From Phallusia mammillata (lineage: Eukaryota; Chordata; Ascidiacea; Phlebobranchia; Ascidiidae), in NCBI GenBank assembly GCA_003260075.1, contig QLIY01000378.1, positions 1,704-65,703 on the forward strand: 64,000 bases of DNA, read 5' to 3'. The translations under genes were made by a program, and so were the position numbers. Position 1 is the stretch's first letter; each line of letters begins with the position of its first letter. The notes beneath the pieces were generated by a model. That model did not search any database and was not told the origin of the DNA. It saw nothing but the letters and a program-made list of their open reading frames with translations. Of the stretch, positions 23,406 to 33,462 are shown piece by piece.

Positions 23406-24632
23406 ATGCTGCAACAAACAAATAAAATGGTTGAAGTTGTAGAAGGAAAAAGCAAGCCGAAAAAAGAAAATGCAAAACAGCGTAACCACAGCCTGAACTG
23501 CAAATCGATCGAAGGCTTTACCTACGCCGTAATTTCTACGTTTACTGGGTCCATATCAAGCGTTTTTATTAAATTGGCCACAGGGGCCAGAGCGGATCAA
23601 ATCCAGTTAGTACGACTGTACGCAGTGTATCTGGTAGTTTTACCGTATATGACAAGAAAAGGGACAAGTGTGGTGCCAGCGAACAAAGTGACTACATTGT
23701 TACTGCTGGTACGAGGTGTAATTGGATCCGTAGCCACAATGGCTTACACCGCCAGTGTGAAGCTTATGCCCCTTGGTGACGCTATAGCCATCCTGTACAC
23801 TTATGTGTTGTTTGTTGGAATACTTGCATGGATATTTTTGAAAGGTTAGTTACATTTCTGTTTAAAAAATGATCTAAAACAATCTGAAGACTATTAGGGT
23901 GCAGGTTTAGGCGCGAACATCCTGTGAAACGGGAATTTTTATCAAACAGTAAAAAGATTTTCAAAGTAGGCATGGTAATCATTGTACCGTACGACTTTTA
24001 AGACGTTTTCTTTTTGTGTTTGAACATTTAACTTGTGATCGGATTCGAAACAACAACCTAAGGTATTTATTTCTGTCACAGAAACTTGCACTGTAGTCGA
24101 CGGCATCCTTTCAATATCCACCATCGCTGGTGTGGTTTTGATCGCACGACCACCGTTTATATTCGGAAGTGATGGTGCCGACGAAACCTATCACGAAAGA
24201 GGCATGGGTGTCGCAATGGCCCTGACGGCGTCAATGGGCTTTTCTATATCTTACCTGGTCATTCGGAAGATGGGCCCAGCCGTACATTGCAGTCTTTCAC
24301 TGTTTTACCTAGCATGGTGTGGATTGCTTATTATTATAGTGTACATGGTTGCAACCAGTAGTTCGAATATACCCTGTCTGGTGGACGTGCTGTATGTACT
24401 TGGCTCAGCTGGAACTGGGGTGTTGTCCATGTTGTTCGTCACCTTGGCTTTGCAGAAGGAACGAGCTGGTCCTGTGACATTGGTAAACACGACTGAAGTG
24501 TTATTTTCGTTTGCTTTTCAGTTCTTTTTCTTTGGTCAAAGCGCTTCGTTGTACAGCATTGTTGGTGCAGTGTTAATATTTGTTTCTGCTCTTGTACTGA
24601 CAGTTCGCAACATACGTAAAGATACAGACTAA
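23406..24632 (+). CDS. SLC35G-type EamA/DMT transporter, complete, copy A
   Basis: Multi-pass membrane protein of the drug/metabolite transporter superfamily, closest in pattern to vertebrate SLC35G (two EamA halves, about 10 helices); the substrate is not known from sequence. Two exons, 23406-23844 and 24082-24632, joined in phase 1 at LK|E, giving 329 aa. N-terminal half: cytosolic Lys-rich start, GFTYAVISTFTGSISSVFI, then VKLMPLGDAIAILYTYVLFV, the characteristic PLGDA motif. C-terminal half starts ETCTVVDGILSISTIAGVVL and continues IARPPFIFG, the SLC35G hallmark, then YLVIRKMGPAVHCSLSLFY and QKERAGPVTLVNTTEVLFSF. An alternative ATG eight codons downstream has a better context (AAAATGG). 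It is the only transporter of the cluster on the + strand. Confidence 0.93.
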
Positions 24633-24641
24633 ACTAAAATA

Positions 24642-24718
24642 CAGTAAACTTCGGTTAATCCGGACCCATTCGGACCAAAAAAAATTGTCCGGATTAGGCG
24701 AAGATTCGGGTTAGCCTA
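24642..24718. mobile_element. pogo/Tigger-like fragment just after the SLC35G stop
   Basis: CAGTAAACTTCGGTTAATCC followed by TTGTCCGGATTAGGCGAAGA shares end and internal motifs with the copy at 57973-58146. The right half is missing or rearranged. Confidence 0.5.
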
Positions 24719-25034
24719 GGAGGTTTATGGTATTCCAAGCAAAACAATGCAAGACAATATCTGTAGCATTACAATGTGTCGACGATTGCTGTTGTCATCG
24801 TCAAGTATTTCTTAAAACATTGTGATGCTTTACACAGAAGCTTACATATTGGCTTGTATTATTTTTCTGAACATATTTATAACCGTGCTTTGTGTTTCCA
24901 AGTTAATGTTTTTTATGTTACTGGTAGTAACTGGTGAAAAATGTCGCCAACTACGTAAGGAGACACAAACCCACAGCTCAAGCAAGAAACACTTAAATAT
25001 GTGCCACAGGAATTAAATGAATGTGATTTTTTGT

Positions 25035-25188
25035 GTTTTTATTGAAATATTTCCAGAAATAAAAAAATGCAAGTTGAAATGTATCCAGTAGTACAATTTT
25101 TTTAATGTGGGGGGGGGGTTTGTTGAAATATTTCCAGAAATAAAAAAAATGCAAGTTGAAATGTATCCAGTAGTACAATTTTTTTAAT
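25035..25188. repeat. Duplication around 10-G run (25109-25118)
   Basis: About 70 bp, TTGAAATATTTCCAGAAAT to TTTTTTTAATGT, on both sides; one A is added in the right copy. Confidence 0.8.
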
Positions 25189-25374
25189 GTTGAATTAATA
25201 TCAACCAGGTGAGCAATCGAACATATGGCAAATATTGAAGTTTTAACAGACTTTTACTTTTGAAACAACACGTCGTCTTTGGTTTTATTTAACCATGTGA
25301 AGTCACTTTTTTATTACAGTAAAATACTTAGTAAAAAAAACAACATTTACAGTAAAAAAACATTAAGTGGAGTT

Positions 25375-27596
25375 TTACTGGCTGGCCCTGTTGTTTCGAA
25401 TGTTGCGTAGAGTTAGGAGAACGGCACAAACCAATATCAACGCAGTGCCCAACATACTGTACCACGTTGTTTTCAAACCAAAAATGGCAAATTGCAATAT
25501 AAATGCAAAAATAACTTGTGACATGTTGACAAGAGTCACAGGGCCAGCTTTCTCGTACTGTAGAGCCTTGACCATTAAAATTTGTGCCAAAGATGCGTTT
25601 ATGCCATAAGCACCCATTAGCAAAATATCTTGAAGACAAGGCATTGAAAAGACACTGGTTGCAATAGCGTGGATAAAAACAGCAATAAATCCAAAATTGG
25701 TGTAATAGAATGTAGACAGAGAGAAATGGACACCAAGGCCCAACTTTCGTATAATAATGTTAGTTGTTGCGATAAAGACAGCGGCCACAAAGGCAACGAC
25801 GATTCCCAGAGTCCTTTGTGTGGACACATGTGATGTTGAATATTCAAACAGAAAAGACGGCCTTGCTACTAGAACCACCCCTGCCATGGTGAAAAAAGAA
25901 AATATGACCTCCAGTTTTCCGCATGGCTCTGAAAATATGATTGGCGTTATATGTGTTGCATGAGATTTACTAATTTTTTAAAATAGGCTAAAAGATATGT
26001 GGTAATAAATCTCTAAACCGAAATATCAAACTAAATAGGAATGTCATATTACTCCAGGCTTATTGAAGGCGTTATACCAAAGTAAACAGGTCTTCCAAGC
26101 ATTAGCACATATGAGAAGACATAAAAATGTAGCCCGCGTTGGTACTTGAAACAACGACAGGATCCTATTCTGTTTTTTACGAAAAAAACTGAAGTTGCTT
26201 TACCATGTTCAGTTGTATACGGTATGTTACATCTTCAAGTTAAGTTTCGCATGACGAACTTGTCCACCATTTCCCCTGCTATGACGCCACAATCGCTAAA
26301 ATATGTGTAACAGTGAAATTGGAAGGCAATTGTCTGAGATTTATAATGATTGGTTCATTTACTGTACAACGTAGTCGAGTGAGGTGACTTTATTACTGCA
26401 TTAAGTAAATTCGTTTAAAGAGCATTTTAAAGACGAATCAGGCGTTAGTGGCGACTGACTTAATCTCCAAGTGAATGTTGTTTTCGGTGATTGTCGGTGA
26501 GTGTTTAATTTTGACTTAATTAAATTGATTTAAATTGGACCTAAATTAATTCATGATATTCATGTGACTTATGGCATGCAGTATTTTTCTTTAGTGCTTG
26601 CAGCTTGCAACTGCTTGATACGTGTACTGTATTTGTTGATTTTTTTGTGCTTTGACATGTGTCAACAAGTTTCGTTTTCTTGCTGGTTAGAAAACCGTTC
26701 TCGTTCCTGTTTCCGTCCAAGTTTCGTTGATTATGTACGACGTTGTGGCTGTTGCCGCTTGTCGTTGTGGCTTATTACACGAGATTTGGCAAGTGTGATT
26801 TTCGTGGGAAAGGGAAGGGTGTGTTTTGAAATTTGGATCCTAAAAATTAACACTTACACAAACTGAAAAAAGTTGAACGATTCAATTGAAAGAAATAGGC
26901 CTGATTTAAAAAAGCGCTGAAAATATTTTGCTTGTGCAACAAGTGTAAGGTCGAGCTTTTTGCCAACAGTGACCCAGCAATTCGCTTATTCTCATCGTTT
27001 GGTGAATGTGGTTAAATCGAGAATTTGAAAATTTTGAAATGATCTAACTTTGTTTGAATACAGACTGAAATCTTTAGCATACCGGGATTCATTTAATAAA
27101 ATTCCATCGTTGCAACTGTACAACTGGGGCAGAAGGGCTGTGACACAAACAATCGAAAGAACAAATTACTGTTGATGGAAACAACTCTCTTAACAAAGCT
27201 CTTTAACATACCTTTAAGGCAGACAGAAGCAAAAATCCCCACAAGCGAGACGTACGTATACTGCACAGCAATGACGTCACCCAACGGCGCCAAACTCAGA
27301 CTCACGATAATTGCCCAAGTGGCTAGGATTCCAAAAAGGGCGCGGCCAACCAACAGCAAGTTAGTAGATAAGTCAGCATGCACGATGTTTTCCTTTCTAT
27401 ACGTAAGAAATGGCACCAACCAAAAATATTGTACACACAGCCTTGTCAGAAGGGTAAGGCTGCTGCTTGGGTGTGTAATGTACTTTAAGGCCAGGCCAGA
27501 GAGAGCTGAAAAAAATGCTGAGACAGATGAAAAAGCGAAGCCAATGTACGCCCGATGGGTATTCGATGAGTTGAGAGCTTCAAACGAGGTTTCCAT
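25375..27596 (-). CDS. SLC35G-type EamA/DMT transporter, complete, copy B
   Basis: Two exons on the - strand, 27212-27596 and 25375-25928, with the same phase-1 junction (LK|E) as the neighbouring copies; 312 aa. Starts METSFEALNSSNTHRAYIGF. The first half carries SLSLAPLGDVIAVQYTYV. The second half has EPCGKLEVIFSFF, then MAGVVLVARPSFLFE, IIIRKLGLGVHFSLSTFYY and QYEKAGPVTLVNMSQVIFAF. The stop at 25375-25377 follows RNNRASQ. It lies tail to tail with copy A, about 740 bp apart. No frameshift or internal gap. Substrate unknown. Confidence 0.93.
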
Positions 27597-28518
27597 CTTC
27601 TTTCTGTTGCCGTTGGTTTTCGCTTGACTTAAGTATCAATTGCTTCATGCAAACTACAATTGAAGACTTATCTTCTGACCTGGTTTCGTAAAGTATGCCT
27701 GAATGCAGCCATTTTTATTCACGCACATAATCGGTGTTCAGATTTGTAACGGTGCCTAAAAAACATCTCTTCAAACTTCTAAAAACCATGTGAGAACGAC
27801 GTACGTGACTGTCGGTTTGTTATGTCTAGCTGCACGCATAGATGGATAGGTGTTTTTCATGTGTCAGAGAGATCAGGAAGTTGTGACGAGAACATTTTGA
27901 CAGACAGGGGAATATAGACTTTCCCTAAACGATAATGTAAAGCAGGGCAACTCTATATCTCTGTTTGCATGTAACGCTAGGAAGCCTTATCGGTTAGTAG
28001 AAAACATTTTCCCTTTGGCCTTGCTCCTTCAATTTATAAATGTCACAACTTGAGTGCTGACGTACCTTCACAACTCCTGCACTTTTAATAACTAACCTGC
28101 ATGTGTAAATAAGTTGGTTAGTTATTGAAAGTAAATAGAAGTTCTTAAATAAGAAAGTTCTACTATTGCGAATTAAACAACATTATAACTTTCTGAATAA
28201 TAAAGCTGGAAAGTTAAGTCAGAATGTTGACTGAAAACCCACTTCTTGCTGATGCTTTCTATGTTAATCTACAAGCACAATGTGCGGAAGACGGTACAGA
28301 CATAACTGAAAGTCATTGTTATGCATATATGCTGAAGGATAAACAAACACAAGCGACAATGGCACGTACACAGGCTTTCCGAGGAAAAGGCTGATGCCGC
28401 AAAATCGCTAAACCACAATAATGCCTTCTCTCCTGTTTGGTTGAAACGCAATAACACGATAAAAGCCACAAACCTGCTGGACCTTGTAACAAGTGCACAT
28501 TGTGCTTTACAGTATTGT
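27597..28518. other. Intergenic region within the transporter cluster
   Basis: No exon recognised. From about 28260 to 28465 the sequence is the downstream flank of the next transporter copy and is repeated with differences at 32738-32941. It contains the intact 8-bp site GATAAAAG (28458-28465) where the other copy has a transposon. Confidence 0.6.
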
Positions 28519-29015
28519 TTAACTGTATTTGATATTGCGGATTGTAAGAATAACGCCACAGGTCAATATCAACCCAGCGCCTAACAAACTATGCCAGGTG
28601 GTGTCTGTTCCTATGAAAGCAAACTGTAAAATAAACGCAAAAATCACTTGTGACATATGTACGAGGGTTACCGGGCCTGCGTCTTCGCGTTGCAGCGCCA
28701 TTATCATTAGAATTTGAGCTAAAAACGCAGTAAGGCTGTAAGCGACAATAAATAGCAAATCCTGCAGACAGGGTAAGTGAAAACCCACGCTCACGCCCAT
28801 GTAAATAACAACGGCAACAATTGACATCCAGGTAAAATAAAAAATAGATAGGGAGTAGTGTACACTGTGGCCGATTTTTCGCAAAATAACGATGGATATT
28901 GAGGCACAGACACCTGATCCAAACGCCATTAATATTCCCATGGTTCTTTTTAAAGAACTGATATCGGAGCTTTGATGAAACAGAAATGACGGACGTGCTA
29001 TCAGAACCAAACCGA
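28519..29015 (-). CDS. SLC35G-type transporter, exon 2 only, copy C (cut by gap)
   Basis: C-terminal half of the transporter from GLVLIARPSFLFHQSSDISS to the stop after RNIKYS. The exon's first ~45 bases and everything upstream are missing because a 10-G run (29016-29025) interrupts it. It differs from the exon at 29314-29855 by some 14 amino acids (DISSLKRT versus DFSSLQRT, VGFHLPCLQ versus EGFHLPCVQ). I infer that its true first exon is the one at 30003-30386. Confidence 0.85.
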
Positions 29016-29025
29016 GGGGGGGGGG
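29016..29025. other. 10-G run inside SLC35G exon 2
   Basis: Cuts the coding sequence between ACCAAACCGA and unrelated sequence that is the interior of a hAT-like element. Confidence 0.8.
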
Positions 29026-29252
29026 CAAACCGGTTAGCATTGCTGACTACTGGCAGTGGATTTGGGATAAATGTTGAGGTTAGAGCATAAAACACAACAA
29101 TCATAACCTATAGACGGAAAATACCACAAGCTATCGAAATTTTATTCCATTCAGATATTGTTTAAACGTTCACCCATTATAGGAGGCTACTTGGGTGAAA
29201 AATAAGATTTTTGTGATAGAACCGGCTGGCAAAAAGTTGAATCTCTCCACTG
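29026..29252. mobile_element. Right part of a hAT-like element, TSD GATAAAAG
   Basis: Ends GAACCGGCTGGC...TCTCTCCACTG at 29252, followed by GATAAAAG (29253-29260). The complementary left end, CAGTGATGTGATTCAGCCGG, is at 32942-33001 preceded by the same GATAAAAG (32934-32941). Both parts stop at 10-G runs, so they look like the two halves of one insertion printed 3.7 kb apart. Confidence 0.7.
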
Positions 29253-29313
29253 GATAAAAGCCACAAAACTGCTTGACTTTGTAACAAGTGCACATTGTGC
29301 GTTACATTATTGT

Positions 29314-29855
29314 TTAACCGTATTTAATATTTCGAATTGTAAGAATAACGCCACAGGCCAATATCAACGCAGCGCCTAACAAACTATGCCAGGTGGTGTC
29401 TGTTCCCATAAAAGCAAACTGTAAAATAAACGCAAAAATCACTTCTGACATATGTACGAGGGTTACCGGGCCTGCGTCTTCGCGTTGCAGCGCCATTATC
29501 ATTAGAATTTGAGCTAAAAACGCAGTAAGGCTGTAAGCGATAATAAATAGCAAATCCTGCACACAGGGTAAATGAAAACCCTCACTCACGCCCATGTAAA
29601 TAACAACAGCAACAATTGACATCCAGGTTAAATAAAATATAGATAGGGAGTAATGTACACTGCGGCCGATTTTTCGCACAATAACTATTGTTATTGCAGC
29701 ACTGACACCTGATCCAAACGAAGTTAATATTCCCATGGTTCTTTGTAGAGAGCTGAAATCGAAGCTTTGATGAAACAGAAATGACGGACGTGCTATCAGA
29801 ACCAAACCGATTAAATTTAGAACAGATAGTATAACCTCCAGTAACCCACAGCGTT
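29314..29855 (-). CDS. SLC35G-type transporter, complete exon 2, copy D
   Basis: Acceptor at 29856-29857. The exon starts E-RCGLLEVILSVLNLIGLV, then IARPSFLFHQSF, VRKIGRSVHYSLSIFYLTW and QREDAGPVTLVHMSEVIFAF; stop after RNIKYG. The intron following it on the left-to-right strand (to 29972) is identical over about 140 bp to 33021-33162 in front of exon 1 of copy E. This suggests the exon belongs with that exon 1 rather than with the one printed next to it. Confidence 0.88.
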
Positions 29856-30002
29856 CTGAAACAGTTAAAACCAGATGTTGCAGTTAAAAGTTAGGTTTAG
29901 TTAAAACCGGCAATGCTGTACATTTTTGTTCGTGCATGACAGTTCCGCTTAATCGAATCTATAACATGGTATNATTAGGTACATTTTTTTTACCCTTCTT
30001 AC

Positions 30003-30386
30003 CTTTGAGAAAAATGCACGCCAAAAAGCATACCAGTACGACGTAGCAATAGTGTACGGCAAAGACATCCCCCAGAGGTGCTAAAGTTAGGCTAAAAAGC
30101 AGCAACCACACTCTCACAAGACTAAAAATTGTTTGTCTCAACAGTAATAGATTGGTTTTGAGGTCTGTCGCAATAAAACCTTCGTTTCTGTAAGTTAGGT
30201 AAGGACCAGGCAAAGAAATTGCACACACATTCTCATAAGAATCGTCATATTTGTGTCTTGGTTTCCAATAAATTTGATTAGCAGACCACATAGCGCCGAG
30301 AAGATTGCAGACATCAAAGATAAGGCCAGTCCAGTATACGCTTGATAATCACGTCGATGGACGACGTTTTTGTCCGAAGAAGTCAT
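30003..30386 (-). pseudogene. SLC35G-type transporter, exon 1 with 1-base frameshift
   Basis: First exon, start ATG 30384-30386 (MTSSDKNVVHRRDYQAYTGL). Frame 1 runs to CVQFLCLV and then meets a stop; the continuing frame resumes at PYLTYRNEGFIATDL and goes on through TLAPLGDVFAVHYCYV to the normal donor at 30001-30002. The exon is 384 nt where its relatives have 385, so one base is missing near 30204. It is either a genuine frameshift (pseudogene or null allele) or a consensus error. A 36-G run (30389-30424) begins two bases upstream of the ATG, so the 5' UTR is unread. Confidence 0.8.
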
Positions 30387-30388
30387 CT

Positions 30389-30424
<36 letters not shown>
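30389..30424. other. 36-G run directly upstream of a transporter start codon
   Basis: Replaces the 5' UTR/promoter-proximal sequence of the exon at 30003-30386. The homologous position upstream of copy E (33930-33960) has ordinary sequence. Confidence 0.8.
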
Positions 30425-30425
<1 letters not shown>

Positions 30426-30771
30426 GATTTTGTGGCAATTACGTCAGCAATGATCACACAGGTAAAACACACGTAACTGTTATTACACTTGTTTGCACAG
30501 TACCAGTATCTGAAGCGAAGAACAGTTTATTATTCAGAAAACTTGCTTTACTTGTATGATACGGGGTGGTTAGTTTATCACTGGTATCAAATACCAATAA
30601 ACTTTCAAAGCGTTAAAATAACTTTAAACAAGCATAAAAGGCACACAAAAATATTTCCTGCAAGCCTCTACATTTGCGAGGATATGCACATTTAAGCTAG
30701 AATAGCTCTTTCCCCATTCATCACTCATGTAACTTCCTAAATGCATTTAGTTTAATTTTTTTAGCCACGTC

Positions 30772-30944
30772 CAGTGTTTTTTTAAGGTGTTTTGGGGGAC
30801 CGAAACGGTCCCCCAAATTTCTCCAGCGGTTTCCCAAAATTTGGACTTGCAACTACAACTACAGTTTTTGGTATTTAAATGAAACACTTGCGGTCTCTTA
30901 AAACTACTTAGCGGTCACCCAAACCAAACCTTAAAAAAACCTTG
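30772..30944. mobile_element. 173-bp MITE, TSD GCCACGTC, empty site in the second copy
   Basis: Inverted ends CAGTGTTTTTTTAAGGTGTTT / CCAAACCTTAAAAAAACCTTG with perfect 8-bp flanks GCCACGTC (30764-30771, 30945-30952). The interior has GGGGGACCG/CGGTCCCCC. The corresponding place near 34275 reads TATCCACATCAACAATT with no insertion. Confidence 0.85.
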
Positions 30945-31029
30945 GCCACGTCATCAATTTTGCTTTGTGAAATGCATTGAAAGCGTTGGGCAAACATTTA
31001 CAGTGTGGTTAACTGTACGTAGGGTTGGT

Positions 31030-31461
31030 TGTAGAACTACTAACGCAAGAACTCACAGTAGCCAGGTTTGGGAATTTCTGATAGGTGGCACAACGAAGCA
31101 TAGACGTTTACGATGACATAGGTCCGGCGCGCCTGACCCATATACAGACATACAAAATCCCTGATCGGGATTCGTCCCCGGGAGTGTCCTGGGTTCGAGC
31201 CTCGGAAAAAACAATAATAATAATAATAAATTGCTGAGTCTGGGGCAGGAACTTGGCCGAATGGTCTAGCGCGCCTGACCCATATACAAAAATAAAAAAC
31301 CTGATCTGGATTCGTCCCCGGGAGTGTCCTGGGTTCGAACCTGTGAAAAAAATGCTGAGTCGGCAATTTGCAGGAATTCGACCACTCTGCAACTCTGTTG
31401 CGCCACTTATCGGAAATTCCCAAACCTGGCTACTGTGAGTTCGTACGTTAGTAGCTCTACC
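31030..31461. mobile_element. 432-bp fold-back element carrying two tRNA-like units, TSD AGGGTTGG
   Basis: Inverted repeats of about 65 bp (31030-31094 and 31396-31461, about 85-90% matching; shared core AACTCACAGTAGCCAGGTTT) flank two direct copies of a tRNA-like unit. Direct repeats AGGGTTGG(T) lie at 31021-31028 and 31462-31469. The homologous locus near 34337 reads AGGGTTGG once, followed by TACCTGG, which is an unoccupied site. Confidence 0.85.
31126..31346 (+). repeat. Two tandem tRNA(Leu)-like SINE units
   Basis: Unit 2 (about 31245-31346) has an A-box-like TGGCCGAATGGTC, then GCGCGCCTGACCC, and a B-box GGTTCGAACC. Unit 1 (about 31126-31205) keeps GCGCGCCTGACCC and the B-box GGTTCGAGCC but has lost the A-box start. 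The units are separated by (AAT)n at 31212-31230. The TGGCCGA-TGGTC...GCGCC layout resembles type II tRNAs (Leu/Ser). They are not intact tRNA genes. Confidence 0.7.
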
Positions 31462-32941
31462 AGGGTTGGTAAGGTACCTGGTCTTTGTGGTAATTATTAA
31501 CTTCTGTTCGGTAACAAAATAAATTTAATGGCGCCGTTTAAGCAAGGCTTGCATACCTTACTCATATAATTCTTTTAATATTATTGTCCCTGTAAAGAAA
31601 TGTCCTTATTGTCTAGGGAACTAAGCTTTAGACGAAATTGCTTGTTTTAGTCCTACTTATTCTTCTCAACTCCCTTAACTTATCGCTTACGGTAGAAAAA
31701 TGCCTTTTAAGAATCGATTACAAAGAGTTGTGTATAGTGCTAGTGTATACATAATGCTCCCTTAAGTAAACAGACACATGTGTCCTGCAAGTCAGGGGTG
31801 TCCAAACTTTTTCAAATTGCGGTCAGTTTTTATCAGTCAAGACGCTCGCGGGCCAACGTTGTATTTGCGCAGTTTTTAACAGCAGAATGAAACACAAATA
31901 TATTGGATTTTACAGAAATTGTTGCGTTTTGTGGTGTCACGAGCATGATTACTTTCTTTTACGGGTAAATAAAGTTTTACAGAAAACTTTTGCGTGAAGT
32001 CACAAGTCACTACAACCCCGAAATATAATCCAAACTATGATGGACCATATGAGGTACCTGAAGGTATATAGGCCCGGAAGGTAATAAGTCCCACTGCTTA
32101 TATTTTATATACACAAGAAAAAATGCTTCCGTTTTGATGTAATTTGAACATATATACGTACTTACAATGATTTACAAAGTTTTGTACCTGCAACTTGTGT
32201 GTAGCCTAATAGTTTTTACGACCAATCCAAATTTAAAAGTGTTCGTTTTCAACTTTTTATAACTTTATGAAGAATTTGGTAACAAAAATGGAAAGGTTGT
32301 GTTGTCGAAATGAAAACTTATTAAGATATAAGCTTATTAGTAATGGGGTCATTTTAGTTCAATTGAAGCATTATTACATCCGAAAAACGAATTACTTTAA
32401 ATGAATTTGTACCGGTTTTGTTTCCCAGCCAGAGCTTGCAATAAGGCGCAACATTTTTTTGTCATTTTTGAAAGTCACTTTTATAGTAAACGCGACTGAT
32501 ATGCACAAAATTTGCTTTTTTGCTTTTTTAGGGAGATGAAAATCCTAATAAGAAGTTTGTGGAATGTAATCTTAAAATCTTTAAAAAAATTATTCAGTTT
32601 TTTTGGTTATCGACTGTCAAGTGGTCGATTTTTTCTTGGTGTTAGTAAATTCAGATTATCATTTTGTTATACGTCGTAGTTAACAGTACATGTGTTATAT
32701 ACGTTAATAACGTTGCACTTCCTGCTTTTGGTTCCTGTGTTAATCAGCAAGCACAATGTGCGGAAGACAGTACAGAAATACCTGAAAGTTATTGTTATGC
32801 ATATATGCTCAAGGCTAAACAAACACAAGCGACAAATGCACGTATATAGGCTTCCCGAGGAAAAGGCTGATACTGCAAAATCGCTAAACCACAATAATGC
32901 CTTCTCTCCTGTTCGGTTGAAACGCAATAACACGATAAAAG

Positions 32942-33001
32942 CAGTGATGTGATTCAGCCGGTTCGCACCGGTTCTATAGAACCGTTTTCTCGAAATTTTA
33001 T
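32942..33001. mobile_element. Left end of the hAT-like element split from 29026-29252
   Basis: CAGTGATGTGATTCAGCCGG, then TTCGCACCGGTTCTATAGAACC, stopping at the 10-G run 33002-33011. Preceded by GATAAAAG. Confidence 0.7.
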
Positions 33002-33011
33002 GGGGGGGGGG

Positions 33012-33056
33012 TTAGATTCAGAACAGATAGTATAACCTCCAGTAACCCACAGCGTT
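33012..33056 (-). CDS. Start of an SLC35G exon 2, truncated by gap
   Basis: Acceptor plus the first ~45 coding bases (E-RCGLLEVILSVLN...) before the 10-G run. Same sequence as the beginning of the exon at 29314-29855, apart from one or two bases at the run. I read it as the same exon represented twice. Confidence 0.7.
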
Positions 33057-33179
33057 CTGAAACAGTTAAAACCAGATGTTGCAGTTAAAAGTTAGGTTTA
33101 GTTAAAACCGGCAATGCTGTACATTTTTGTTCGTGCATGACAGTTCCGCTTAATCGAATCTATAACATGGTATAGACCA

Positions 33180-33433
33180 GTGACTCCCAAACTTTCTCGA
33201 CAAATTTCTCCCTAAACATTTTGGAACATTTTCATTCCTCCCGAATATACTGCATAGTGATTGTTAAACAATACAAATAAGATTATTTGAAATTAGGTCT
33301 TTGGTCAACTTCACAGGTCAAATTCCCAGAGCTTAAAGGTTTATTTGCAAAACACATGCAAATCAAAGTAAGTTCCTCCCTCAAAAGGAAAAAATCTTTT
33401 TTTGGGAGGAGTTTTTCCCCGATTGAGAACCAC
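33180..33433. mobile_element. hAT-like insertion in a transporter intron
   Basis: Starts CAGTGACTCCCAAACTTTCTC, ends CCCCGATTGAGAACCACA, interior with CCTCC...GGGAGG near both ends. The other intron copy (29856-29972) stops at a single n just where this insertion begins (after AACATGGTAT), so the empty state cannot be confirmed. Confidence 0.55.
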
Positions 33434-33462
33434 ATATTCTTACAGTGTTTTTCACTTCTTAC

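Larger units (their letters stand above)
30425..33011. other. Non-coding region: upstream flank and transposon insertions
   Basis: 30690-31760 corresponds to 34190-35215, the flank upstream of copy E, at visibly lower identity, so this is a paralogous or allelic duplication of the transporter's upstream region. It differs by two clean insertions, 30772-30944 and 31030-31461. 32738-32941 repeats 28260-28465. A single hAT-like terminus (CAGGGGTGTCCAAACTTTTTC) starts at 31793 without a visible partner. No exon seen. Confidence 0.55.

Noticed and set aside
31245-31346. Functional tRNA gene
   Set aside because: A- and B-box words are present but no acceptor stem or anticodon arm can be folded by eye, and it is inside a repeated mobile unit.
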